Shown: positions 1 to 6,647 of the stretch, piece by piece | Layout: each line of letters opens with the position of its first letter | Numbering within the stretch: the first letter of the stretch is position 1 | Source of the DNA: Flavobacteriales bacterium UBA4422 | Lineage (GTDB): Bacteria; Bacteroidota; Bacteroidia; Flavobacteriales_G; Salibacteraceae | Length of the DNA stretch: 64,000 nucleotides | Direction: 5' to 3' | Assembly (NCBI GenBank): GCA_002389645.1 | Contig: DGQE01000004.1 | Span: forward strand, 1-64,000 | Notes under the pieces: model-generated | What the model saw: only the letters and a program-made list of their open reading frames with translations | Database searches by the model: none | Told to the model about the DNA's origin: nothing | Position numbers and translations under genes: made by a program

Positions 1-23
1 ACCGTTGGAGCTAATTCAAAAAC

Positions 24-521
24 ATGAGAAAAAATTTAATACACATCATTCCCATGCTAATAATTATTGGTTTGGTGGCTTGTAATAACAGTCCCAAGGT
101 TGATCAAAATAACTCAAATCCTTATTCGCAAGTAGCTAGTGTGAAACTTGATAGTGGTCAAATCGCAGAAGAATTCAATTGGGATATAACAAATAGCGAA
201 AAAGGTGAACCTCATTTTGAAAAATATTCTTTGATAAAATTTACCTATCAAGGAAAAGAGTACACTATGGACACTCTGTATTCTCGAGTATCTCCATGTG
301 ATTTTCTCGATACAGGAATTGGAGAACCATGCAGCAACTTAAAAGCCCCAGATGTTGTAGGAGCATATTTTGGAGCAGATGCAGGTCTATTTTGCTATGG
401 CCAAATAATGGACAAAGGAGACTCTTTAGAATATAGACATTGGTGCGTGGCGGAAGAAGATGAAGAGCAGCTTTCAGAAAAGATCGTTTATACATTTAAA
501 AAGAAAGAAAAAATAAACTAG
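24..521 (+). CDS. Cassette-borne lipoprotein of unknown function
   Basis: Predicted lipoprotein of 165 residues. An N-terminal hydrophobic helix (about residues 8-19) ends in a lipobox-like GLVAC, with Cys20 as the probable lipidation site, so it is likely exported and membrane anchored. The rest is soluble, acidic, and contains several further Cys residues. I do not recognise the family. The context is informative: the gene is tightly bracketed by GTTGGAGCTA (4-13) and its exact inverted copy TAGCTCCAAC (519-528). That is the relation expected between the two ends of an integron gene cassette, and an attC-like hairpin follows directly. I infer a captured cassette gene; no function is inferred. 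Confidence 0.7.
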   Translation: MRKNLIHIIPMLIIIGLVACNNSPKVDQNNSNPYSQVASVKLDSGQIAEEFNWDITNSEKGEPHFEKYSLIKFTYQGKEYTMDTLYSRVSPCDFLDTGIGEPCSNLKAPDVVGAYFGADAGLFCYGQIMDKGDSLEYRHWCVAEEDEEQLSEKIVYTFKKKEKIN

Positions 522-578
522 CTCCAACAAGGTTTATATTGCATGCAAAGCACGCAATATATACAGATCGTTGTAAGC
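521..578 (+). repeat. attC-like recombination site
   Basis: This 58-nt element directly follows the stop of the first gene. The outer arms GCTCCAAC (521-528) and GTTGTAAGC (570-578) pair with one bulge, like R''/R'. The inner arms TATATTGC (535-542) and GCAATATA (554-561) pair perfectly over 8 bp around an 11-nt loop. Short unpaired stretches separate the two stems. This is the architecture of a minimal attC site, with the expected cleavage after G570. The R' sequence deviates from the GTTRRRY consensus. No integron integrase is visible, so this would be a cassette array without an integrase in view. Confidence 0.6.
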
Positions 579-1068
579 AATTGAAGAATTAAATGACAAC
601 CTTAATTTAGATTCAGAAAGATTGCAAAACCAATGGTGGTTCCATGAGCAATATGAGGAGAAGCTCGAATATTCAAGTCTTACTAGTGACTCACTTTGGA
701 GTATATATGAGAGTTTAAATAGGAAGGACAGTATCGTCTTTTACTGGGATCGATATAATCAAACATCCAAGGTAATAGCCTTCTTGCGCTCTATAGGATT
801 TCACTCAGGAGAAGAGTTTTCAAAATTTATTTCTGATAATTCAATTCCTCTTGCATTAAAAGAGGAACAGAGTGACCTAGAAAAATTAAAACAAAGTCTC
901 CAAGAAAAGATAGAAAGGATTGACAGTTCCCGAATAAAATCACAATCACAGCTCGAAATATCGTTATTAGTCATTTTTATGCTAGGGGTTATTCTTTACG
1001 TTCTAAGACCATTTGTCTTCGCCATAAAGTGGAGTATTAAGGCAGTGAAAACTGAAGGTGAAAATTGA
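577..1068 (+). pseudogene. 5'-truncated gene for a C-terminally membrane-anchored protein
   Basis: The reading frame is open from 577, right at the attC-like boundary, to the stop at 1068, but contains no ATG near its beginning. The only conventional start is TTG at 622, with a poor ribosome site. The residues encoded between 577 and 622 look like ordinary protein, so the true 5' end appears to be missing, probably replaced by the cassette upstream. The product is charged with a coiled-coil stretch (about residues 90-115 from the TTG). A single hydrophobic helix near the C-terminus (about 114-137) suggests a tail-anchored topology. Family not recognised. If TTG 622 is used, a 148-residue protein would still be made. 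Confidence 0.5.
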
Positions 1069-1457
1069 AGCAAGTTTTTCTGTGCAGACTTGAAAGCGGT
1101 TTAATAACCTTATGACGCGCACCACTTCAAAAAATGGGAATTAAGCTAGATTAACCGCCCCGCCCCTTGCAATTGCTGAAAAGTTAAGCGAGGTCTGAAT
1201 GTATTATCTGTGCGCATTCTTCCGCGAGGATGCCAACCGTTAACTATTCTCTAGATAATTAAGACAGTAAGTCCTTTAAGCTGAAAACCTGAGTCTTTAT
1301 AAGTGGTTAAGAGTTCAATCTAAGAGAGCTTTGATTTCAAGAATCCATATATTTAGAACAGAAAGAAAGGATAGTTTAAGAAGGTTGTACAATATGCTGC
1401 CTAAACGAAATAAAAAAAAGCGCAATCTCCTTGTTTATAGGTAATTACGCTTCTTAT
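1069..1457. other. Non-coding stretch between cassette DNA and the integrative element
   Basis: No convincing gene is seen. It holds a C-rich stretch (1156-1167), an 8-nt match (CAATTGCT, 1170-1177) complementary to the start of the second cassette, and a weak possible site around 1183-1250. These could be a degenerate second attC, but the arms do not pair well enough to call one. Confidence 0.5.
1412..1452 (-). terminator. Displaced tRNA-Met terminator (left of attL)
   Basis: Read on the minus strand, AAGCGTAAT (complement of 1444-1452) pairs with ATTGCGCTT (complement of 1418-1426) with one mismatch and is followed by a run of eight T. It lies just beyond the left copy of the tRNA 3' end. 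I infer it is the chromosome's original terminator for tRNA-Met, now separated from the tRNA by the inserted element. Confidence 0.6.
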
Positions 1458-1472
1458 AAGTGGTCCCACCTG
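1458..1472. repeat. attL: left direct repeat of the element
   Basis: AAGTGGTCCCACCTG is identical to 6648-6662, the 3' end of tRNA-Met plus flanking bases. Beyond the repeat the flanks differ, so the strand-exchange region lies within these 15 bp. Confidence 0.85.
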
Positions 1473-1515
1473 TAATCAAACCGCCCCTATTTTACTACTG
1501 ATTATCAGCGTTTTA

Positions 1516-1553
1516 GAACCTTTTTTACCCTAATTTGGAACCTTAAAGGTTCC
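1516..1553. promoter_or_regulatory. Left cluster of GGAACCTT arm-type repeats
   Basis: GGAACCTT at 1537-1544 and its inverse AAGGTTCC at 1546-1553 form a 17-nt palindrome, and a partial GAACCTT lies at 1516-1522. The same octamer recurs twice next to the right end (6576-6583, 6588-6595). Position and repetition suggest integrase arm-binding sites. The left set also sits directly upstream of the integrase start and could autoregulate it. Confidence 0.55.
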
Positions 1554-1583
1554 ATTTTTTAGAGTTTTTTGTACTTTTAGAAC

Positions 1584-3119
1584 GTGAGTTTATACCTATC
1601 ACTTAACTATCAAAAACGTAAATCTCAATACGAAACAAAAGATGAGATTCCAGTAATATTATTCTATTACTTCAACGGAAAGAAAATCAAAATATCAACT
1701 GGAGTTTCTGTTCGAAAAGGAAATTGGAATCCTGATTTAGAAAACCCAATTAAACGTTCCGATTCAAACCATAAGTTCAAAAACCTTCAACTAAAACAGA
1801 AAATGGTTGAAGTAGAGAAAATCATTCAGAACATTGAATTGAATGGTCAGATACCTGAAACCACACTTGTGAAACTCTACCTCAAAAAAGAGGATAATAA
1901 AAAAGTTGTTGAAACCAAAAAGGAGTTTGATTTCTTTATTCTTTGTGAAGAGTACAAACGAACTGTACTGAGTGATGTTAGATATACTTATAGTTACCGA
2001 AGGAATGTAGTGAATACCTTGAATCAATTCTCCTATTACATCAAGGAAGAACTTGAATCAAATTTCTTTCCAGTATCTGATTTTGGAGAAGATTTTCAGA
2101 AGGGGTATTTTAATTTCTCCGTTGAGAAAAAAGATAGAAACAATACTACCATTCAAAAACACATTAAACATTTGAAATCGTTTGTGAAGTGGTGTTTCAA
2201 AAGTGGGTATGTAACATCTCCAATGGAAACCATTCCCATAACAACCAATTTCGATAAGGAGATTATCTATTTAAAAAGGGATGAGATTTTGAAGTTGTAT
2301 CACTTCACTGATTTTGATTACTCAGACCCAAATCACGATAATTTCACCACTGAATACTTCACAGATACCCTTAAAAATGGTGATGTAATTACCTATACCA
2401 ATTGGGAAGTATATAAGGATATGTTGGTGTTTGGTTGTGGATTAGGTTGTCGTTTCAGTGATTTGGTGAATCTGAAGATTGATAACTACCAATTCGGAGA
2501 AGAACGAACCAATGGATACTTCGTTTTCAGAATGAAGAAATCTCGTATTGGAAAACAAGTAAGGGTTCCAATCAACCAACTTACATTCAACATTTGGAAG
2601 AAGTATTCAAAGAATAAAACTCGATACGATTATATCTTTCCCAGAACACCTAAAGGAAATCCAATTTCAAATCAAAAGATGAATAAACATCTAAAGGAAA
2701 TTGGAAGAATCGTTGGATTGAATAGATGGGTTCAAAACCCAACTTACACCTCTGATGGAAAGGTTAAAGAAGGAACTGATATTAGAGAACCACTTCATAA
2801 GTTTCTAACCTCTCATATCATCAGAAGAACTTTCATTAGAGAAGGTATCAATAACAATATTCCTTATCACGTCATTATGTCGATGAGTGGTCATTCAAAC
2901 GACAAGGTTTTTCAGGGGTATTTCAGTACCATAGATGAAGAATTGGATAAAACGGGTAAGATGATGTTCTCTATTACCAATGAAACTCCTAAAAAGGAAG
3001 AAAAGAAGGTTTCGGTAGATTCTGAATTGAAAACCAAACTATCTCAACTCAAATCACTATTTGAAGAAGGATTGATAACGAAGGATGTCTACGAAAAGAA
3101 GGTTGGGGAGTTGATATGA
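1584..3119 (+). CDS. Tyrosine recombinase (element integrase) with SHOCT-like tail
   Basis: Site-specific recombinase that would integrate and excise the surrounding element. It starts with GTG at 1584. The N-terminal arm-binding domain (about residues 1-95) opens with a beta-rich YFNGKKIKISTGV segment typical of Bacteroidota phage/transposon integrases. A SAM-like core-binding domain follows (about 115-225), then the catalytic domain. The catalytic set is visible: Arg290 (GCRFSDL), His411-x-x-Arg414 (SHIIRR), His437 (SGHSND) and nucleophile Tyr446 (GYF). At 511 residues it is longer than the usual 380-420 because of a tail. Its last 30 residues (LKSLFEEGLITKDVYEKK) resemble a SHOCT domain. 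The 3' end overlaps the convergent serine recombinase by 63 bp. Confidence 0.9.
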   Translation: MSLYLSLNYQKRKSQYETKDEIPVILFYYFNGKKIKISTGVSVRKGNWNPDLENPIKRSDSNHKFKNLQLKQKMVEVEKIIQNIELNGQIPETTLVKLYLKKEDNKKVVETKKEFDFFILCEEYKRTVLSDVRYTYSYRRNVVNTLNQFSYYIKEELESNFFPVSDFGEDFQKGYFNFSVEKKDRNNTTIQKHIKHLKSFVKWCFKSGYVTSPMETIPITTNFDKEIIYLKRDEILKLYHFTDFDYSDPNHDNFTTEYFTDTLKNGDVITYTNWEVYKDMLVFGCGLGCRFSDLVNLKIDNYQFGEERTNGYFVFRMKKSRIGKQVRVPINQLTFNIWKKYSKNKTRYDYIFPRTPKGNPISNQKMNKHLKEIGRIVGLNRWVQNPTYTSDGKVKEGTDIREPLHKFLTSHIIRRTFIREGINNNIPYHVIMSMSGHSNDKVFQGYFSTIDEELDKTGKMMFSITNETPKKEEKKVSVDSELKTKLSQLKSLFEEGLITKDVYEKKVGELI

Positions 3120-3716
3120 TAATTGAAACTCCTTTACCTTCTGAATCAAATTAGGAGAACACCCAACAATCTTCTGTATTTCTGAGTATTTCAAACCACG
3201 TTCTAAGAGTTTGAATATCTCTTTGTTCTTTGGTTTCGATAAGAACTTCTCAGTTGATTCTTTGGTACCAATCTGTCTCCCCTTATACAATCCTTTCTCT
3301 TTTCGGATTTTGATTCCTTCCATCTGTCGTTCCCTTATCAACGAACGTTCGAAATCACTCATCGTAGATAGAATACTCATCATCAATTGTGAGAACTTGT
3401 CTTCTTTACCATTCTCATCAATGTTTCGGAGATTGGGATTTCTACAAATGATGGTAATCTTCTTTTCAGATAGTTCCTTCCATACTGAAAGAACATCCAA
3501 TGTATTTCTTCCTAATCTATCAATGGAGTGAATCTCCAAATGGGTGAGTTGGTTTGAATCAATCAGTTTTTTGATTTGGGACCCTTGTGGTCGTTCCCAA
3601 AACGGAATCAGACCGGAACATCTATCTACAAGTACATAATCGAATCCATCCGTATTTTGAATCTGTCGTTCCTCATTCTGAGATTGGGAACTAACTCGTG
3701 AATAAAGTACCTTCAT
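3057..3716 (-). CDS. Serine recombinase (resolvase/invertase family)
   Basis: A 219-residue small serine recombinase. The catalytic N-terminal domain begins MKVLYSRVSS, with the nucleophilic Ser in YSRVSS. The family motif SIDRLGRNTLDVL (about residues 64-76) carries the active-site Arg residues, and the long E helix (about 110-140, FERSLIRERQMEGI) is followed by GRQIGT. A C-terminal helix-turn-helix (about 160-195, LLERGLKYSEIQKIVGCSPNLIQKV) would bind DNA. It could resolve dimers, invert a segment, or help element transfer; no clear target site is seen. The gene is convergent with the tyrosine integrase, and its last 21 codons are antisense to that gene. Two recombinase types in one 5-kb element is unusual. 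Confidence 0.9.
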   Translation of the reverse strand: MKVLYSRVSSQSQNEERQIQNTDGFDYVLVDRCSGLIPFWERPQGSQIKKLIDSNQLTHLEIHSIDRLGRNTLDVLSVWKELSEKKITIICRNPNLRNIDENGKEDKFSQLMMSILSTMSDFERSLIRERQMEGIKIRKEKGLYKGRQIGTKESTEKFLSKPKNKEIFKLLERGLKYSEIQKIVGCSPNLIQKVKEFQLSYQLPNLLFVDILRYQSFFK

Positions 3717-3719
3717 TTT

Positions 3720-3763
3720 ACTATTATTTAAGGGTAATTAGGAATCATGTCTAATATAATAGT
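3720..3763. repeat. Inverted repeat upstream of the serine recombinase
   Basis: ACTATTAT (3720-3727) and ATAATAGT (3756-3763) are exact inverted copies separated by 28 nt, directly upstream of the serine recombinase start. They could be a recombinase binding or autoregulatory site; this is inference from position only. Confidence 0.3.
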
Positions 3764-3945
3764 ATTTCCTGAGAAAACAAAGGATTTACAAAGGTTTCTA
3801 AACTATCATTTGAAGTGTACTCTAAAATGATAATGGAATTGGTTTCTCCTAACTTTAAAAAATCTGACTCCGATATAAAAACCACTCAGTTTCAAACCAA
3901 TCAAAATGGTTTGAATCGGTTTACAAGAAAATACCCCCACCCCCC

Positions 3946-4131
3946 TTAGGTGGTACTCATCTTCATCCACCAATCAGTTTTGTGTTTGAGGTGATACTCT
4001 TTCATATCTACACTATCAAATAAGTGGAAATTCTTAGGTACAACCCCTTCATCTTCTAACTCCTTCAGAGTTTTAGTAGGGTATGAATCTCTCAGTTTTT
4101 TGGTTTCTTTTCTTCTTTGTTTTGAACTCAT
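3946..4131 (-). CDS. Small basic hypothetical protein
   Basis: A 61-residue protein if translation starts at the ATG at 4131 (MSSKQRRKETKKL). An in-frame ATG at 4191 would add a hydrophobic 20-residue leader that looks less like coding sequence. It is highly charged, with a basic N-terminus and a KTLKELEDEGVVPKNFHLFD segment. It is divergent from the EF-hand gene, with about 97 bp between the starts. Function unknown; it lies inside the mobile element and may be a regulator or accessory factor. Confidence 0.5.
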   Translation of the reverse strand: MSSKQRRKETKKLRDSYPTKTLKELEDEGVVPKNFHLFDSVDMKEYHLKHKTDWWMKMSTT

Positions 4132-4228
4132 TAAGTGATATTTCTGAATTCTTAATTTACGGATAATTTTCAAAAATCCAAGGAAAATCAAGGGGTTTGT
4201 ATATCTTTATTTTTAAACAAAGAGACAT

Positions 4229-5209
4229 ATGTCAATATTCAAATCATTATTCGGTTCAAATAAAGAAGAGAAAGAAAGACTTCAGAAAGAAAACGAAGAA
4301 AAGGAAAGACTTCAGAAAGAAAACGAAGAAAAGGAAAGACTTCAGAAAGAGGAAGAAGAGAAGGAAAGACTTCAGAAAGAGAAGGAAGAGAAAGAAAGAC
4401 TTCAGAAAGAAAACGAAGAAAAGGAAAGACTTAGGAAAGAAAAACAAATAGAAAATGAATTAAAACAAAAGGAAGAAAAAAGAAAAAGAAAAGAGGTTTT
4501 TTACAAAAAAAAGAGTGAGATATTAAAAAAATTAGACGGTGACGAAAATGGAGTGATTGATTTAGTTGAAGTCAACGACGATTTGATGAAATTAGTAAAG
4601 AAACACCAGAAAAAAATAACCGAAATAGACAACATAAATATTCATCATTTTGTGAAGGTATCTGAATATTTAAAAACTAAAAGAAGTAATATACAACAAA
4701 TTTTCGTTTTAGTCAGAAGGGTAAAAAGTGAGACTCAACTAGATAATCGTTTAGGGATATTGAATAATCAAATTCATTCTTACAAAGTACTATTATTATA
4801 CTCTTTAAACATGGTCACATCTGTTGTTGAAGGGGATTTGATTAAGTATTATGAGATATATGAAAAATTTGACAAACTGAATCTTTTCAATAGTAATCAT
4901 GAAAATGAAATGTCAAAAAAATTAAGTGACGTAAATAAAAGTATAGAACAAGTCAATAGAAATCTTAATAAGATAGAGAACGGAATTACTGGACTATTAG
5001 AGTCAATTGATAGGATGGAAATGAATATTCTTGGTCAGTTAGATTACCTAACATATGTGACAGAAGATTCTTTTTCTGAATTGGAGGAATCTTTATCAAG
5101 GGAACTGGGTAGTATCAATTCGTCCATACAGACTAATAATCTCCTAACAGGAATCCAAACTTACCAATTGTATAAAATCAATAAGAACACTAAGGGTTTA
5201 AGAGAATAA
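4229..5209 (+). CDS. Coiled-coil protein with a canonical EF-hand loop
   Basis: A 326-residue soluble protein, family not recognised. Residues 1-10 (MSIFKSLFGS) are followed by six near-perfect copies of a ten-residue unit, consensus EEKERLQKEN (about 11-70), predicted to form a long charged helix. A basic linker leads to a perfect EF-hand loop, DGDENGVIDLVE (residues 103-114), with oxygen ligands at positions 1, 3, 5, 9 and 12 and Gly at 6. The rest (about 130-326) is helical, including a heptad-rich segment (about 225-300). There is no signal peptide or membrane segment, so it is cytoplasmic. A second small gene follows after 6 nt, probably in the same transcript. It appears to be element cargo; function unknown. 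Confidence 0.75.
   Translation: MSIFKSLFGSNKEEKERLQKENEEKERLQKENEEKERLQKEEEEKERLQKEKEEKERLQKENEEKERLRKEKQIENELKQKEEKRKRKEVFYKKKSEILKKLDGDENGVIDLVEVNDDLMKLVKKHQKKITEIDNINIHHFVKVSEYLKTKRSNIQQIFVLVRRVKSETQLDNRLGILNNQIHSYKVLLLYSLNMVTSVVEGDLIKYYEIYEKFDKLNLFNSNHENEMSKKLSDVNKSIEQVNRNLNKIENGITGLLESIDRMEMNILGQLDYLTYVTEDSFSELEESLSRELGSINSSIQTNNLLTGIQTYQLYKINKNTKGLRE
4259..4438 (+). repeat. Six tandem 30-bp units inside the EF-hand gene
   Basis: Six consecutive 30-bp units encode EEKERLQKEN-type decapeptides. The units are almost identical at DNA level, suggesting recent slippage or duplication, and copy number may vary between strains. The repeats also keep two other frames open, producing spurious ORFs. 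Confidence 0.85.
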
Positions 5210-5215
5210 AAAATA

Positions 5216-5608
5216 GTGATACTCGTACTCACAGTCCAGAGTTCCGGTAATCATACATATCGGTTAGGAATCAATTCTGAAGATTCATTAAAATATTTCA
5301 AATGTAGAGGTATTAAGGTCGTACTTTGGTTATCTACAACGAACAAAGTTGAAGTTAAAACATCTTGTGGTCCACCTTGTGATAGTAATGGAATTCAAAT
5401 AGATGGATATAAAAAAGGTTACGACCTTTACCATAGGGAAATCGACAAGTGGATAAAATCTAATGGATTCCACGAATATCCACTCAGAAAACCAACTAAA
5501 ATCCATTTTTCATATACGAAAAGGAGTAATGGTGATATAGTATTAGTTTATCCTGAGGACAACCTCACTACGACGTTTAATCCCTTCAATGTGATAAGTA
5601 GAAAGTGA
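5216..5608 (+). CDS. Hypothetical protein downstream of the EF-hand gene
   Basis: A 130-residue protein starting with GTG at 5216, 6 nt after the stop of the EF-hand gene, so the two are likely cotranscribed and translationally linked. It is mixed alpha/beta by composition, with a SCGPPCDSNG segment (two Cys, about residues 50-59), several aromatic residues and no membrane span. I do not recognise a family. With the EF-hand protein it forms the only non-recombination operon of the element, so it is a candidate partner in whatever trait the element confers. Confidence 0.6.
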   Translation: MILVLTVQSSGNHTYRLGINSEDSLKYFKCRGIKVVLWLSTTNKVEVKTSCGPPCDSNGIQIDGYKKGYDLYHREIDKWIKSNGFHEYPLRKPTKIHFSYTKRSNGDIVLVYPEDNLTTTFNPFNVISRK

Positions 5609-5664
5609 AGTTCAGATTGAAGAGAACTTCGATAATTTGATTGTATATCATTCTCAAATCTGAA
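5607..5664. terminator. Inverted repeats between convergent element genes
   Basis: GAAGTTC (5607-5613) pairs with GAACTTC (5624-5630), and an alternative longer fold pairs TTCAGATT (5611-5618) with AATCTGAA (5657-5664). It lies between the convergent ends of the 5216 and 5676 genes, so it may terminate transcription, but there is no clear T tract. Confidence 0.35.
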
Positions 5665-5675
5665 TTCATTTAGTC

Positions 5676-5918
5676 TCATCCTTTACTCCATATGTTGTTC
5701 CATTGGAAATCAGGTTGTACCCCCTGAGTGGTTTCCTGAGGTTTGTTAATCATCTTAGTGTTCAGATACCGATTGAGGTCTGATAACCTCATATACCTCT
5801 TATTTTGAGTAATCTTTATAATGGGTAGGTTTTCTTCAGTTACCAATTTCTCAAAATGTTTTCTACTGATGTTGAGGTAATCCATCACTTCGTATTTCGT
5901 AAGTAATTTATCTTCCAT
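5676..5918 (-). CDS. Excisionase / AlpA-like helix-turn-helix protein
   Basis: An 80-residue protein with the MerR-type winged HTH of the HTH_17 family, LLTKYEVMDYLNISRKHFEKLVTEENLPIIKI (about residues 5-36), followed by the usual RYMRLSDLNRYL. Proteins of this size and fold act as excisionases or regulators in Bacteroidota integrative elements. The role here would be directing excision by the tyrosine integrase and possibly repressing or activating element genes. Its start overlaps the end of the upstream small gene by 11 nt, indicating one transcript. Confidence 0.75.
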   Translation of the reverse strand: MEDKLLTKYEVMDYLNISRKHFEKLVTEENLPIIKITQNKRYMRLSDLNRYLNTKMINKPQETTQGVQPDFQWNNIWSKG

Positions 5919-6168
5919 ATCTCTCCTTTATTTTAGATTGGATTCTTTGTTCTATTTCATTGGGTAGTTCACCGAAACCCTTCTCTAATACTTTTCTACC
6001 TCTATCCAGAAGGGATTCTTTGTACTTCTCATAAGAAATGAATAAGTGAATTAGAGAGGTTGTCGTTGATTCTATTTTATCAGGTGGTAGATGTATTCCA
6101 ATCTCATCTGTAAACTCTTTCAGTTTATCCATTAGTTCGTTGTGTAATTCATTTGGTGATTGTTTCAT
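5908..6168 (-). CDS. Small hypothetical protein cotranscribed with the excisionase
   Basis: An 86-residue, mostly helical, charged protein (begins MKQSPNELHNELMDKL). The start is preceded on the minus strand by AAGGAGAAAAAAA, a good ribosome site. The C-terminal part (RIQSKIKERYGR) is basic. It overlaps the excisionase-like gene by 11 nt. No family recognised; position suggests a role in element maintenance or transfer. Confidence 0.6.
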   Translation of the reverse strand: MKQSPNELHNELMDKLKEFTDEIGIHLPPDKIESTTTSLIHLFISYEKYKESLLDRGRKVLEKGFGELPNEIEQRIQSKIKERYGR

Positions 6169-6205
6169 TTTTTTTCTCCTTCTTACTTATCACTTAGATA
6201 TAATC

Positions 6206-6411
6206 TATCCTATCAGTGTCGTAATACTCACAATGAATTCAATGTGGAATCCTATTCCTAAATCCATTGTAGACGACTGATAGGATAACTCATCACTTGA
6301 GTACTCACTATCACAACCCCATTATCGTTCAGTTCCCCTCCACCGGGTATCACTCCGAGTATATTACAATACTGTCGGTTGTTGACTATAACACCTTTCT
6401 GAAGGGTGTTA
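6206..6411. other. Structured non-coding region of the element
   Basis: This gene-free part contains a perfect 12-bp inverted repeat (TATCCTATCAGT at 6206-6217, inverse at 6276-6287). About 100 bp on is a compact hairpin with arms AACACCTT and AAGGGTGTT (about 6390-6411, one bulge). Spacing and strength are more than expected by chance in AT-rich DNA. Candidates are a replication or transfer origin, or an operator region for the leftward operon starting at 6168; the sequence alone does not decide. Confidence 0.45.
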
Positions 6412-6507
6412 ACTACCAATAAGTATGGGAGTAAATCTTTAAACGATAGAAAATCACAGAATTTCTCAAATTATTTTCTGAGAGATTCATTGATGGAGGA
6501 GAATTGA

Positions 6508-6615
6508 ATGAATGAGGATGAACTTAATCAGAAGTTCCAAACCCGAAATAAAGGTGTTCTGAGTAGTGAAATATTGGAACCTTATTTGGAACCTTTTGAA
6601 AAAAGAAAATCCTAA
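6508..6615 (+). CDS. Possible 35-residue small protein at the element's right end
   Basis: ATG at 6508 is preceded at close distance by a strong GGAGGAGA ribosome site (6495-6502), rare in Bacteroidota. The frame stays open for 35 codons (MNEDELNQKFQTRNKGVL...) to TAA at 6613. Two of the GGAACCTT arm repeats lie inside it and encode EPYLEPF. It could be a real small protein or an accidental frame over att-site DNA. Confidence 0.3.
   Translation: MNEDELNQKFQTRNKGVLSSEILEPYLEPFEKRKS
6576..6595. promoter_or_regulatory. Right pair of GGAACCTT arm-type repeats
   Basis: GGAACCTT occurs at 6576-6583 and 6588-6595 as direct repeats spaced 12 nt start to start, about 55-70 bp inside attR. They match the left-end octamers, supporting a role as integrase arm sites. 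Confidence 0.55.
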
Positions 6616-6642
6616 ACCATTGATTTACAACGAATTAGGATT
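6605..6642 (-). terminator. Element-supplied terminator for tRNA-Met
   Basis: On the minus strand, AATCCTAA and TTAGGATT (arms 6635-6642 and 6608-6615) pair perfectly and are followed by TTCTTTT. It lies just after the tRNA 3' end and probably terminates its transcript. Confidence 0.6.
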
Positions 6643-6647
6643 CTAAA

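Noticed and set aside
1156..1250. Second attC-like site after the truncated gene
   Set aside because: It shares CAATTGCT with the expected complement, and GTTAAGC matches the core consensus, but the arms do not pair into two stems and the spacing is wrong.
1458..1472. A tRNA fragment gene
   Set aside because: Only 15 bp of the tRNA 3' end are present. It is an attachment-site copy, not a gene.
1584..3119. The tyrosine recombinase as an integron integrase acting on the attC-like site
   Set aside because: It lacks the IntI-type layout and length, and lies inside a different element whose att sites are the tRNA repeats.
4197..4451. Basic 84-residue ORF and antisense 63-residue ORF over the EF-hand gene repeats
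   Set aside because: Both are by-products of the 30-bp tandem repeats. Composition is extreme and neither has a ribosome site.
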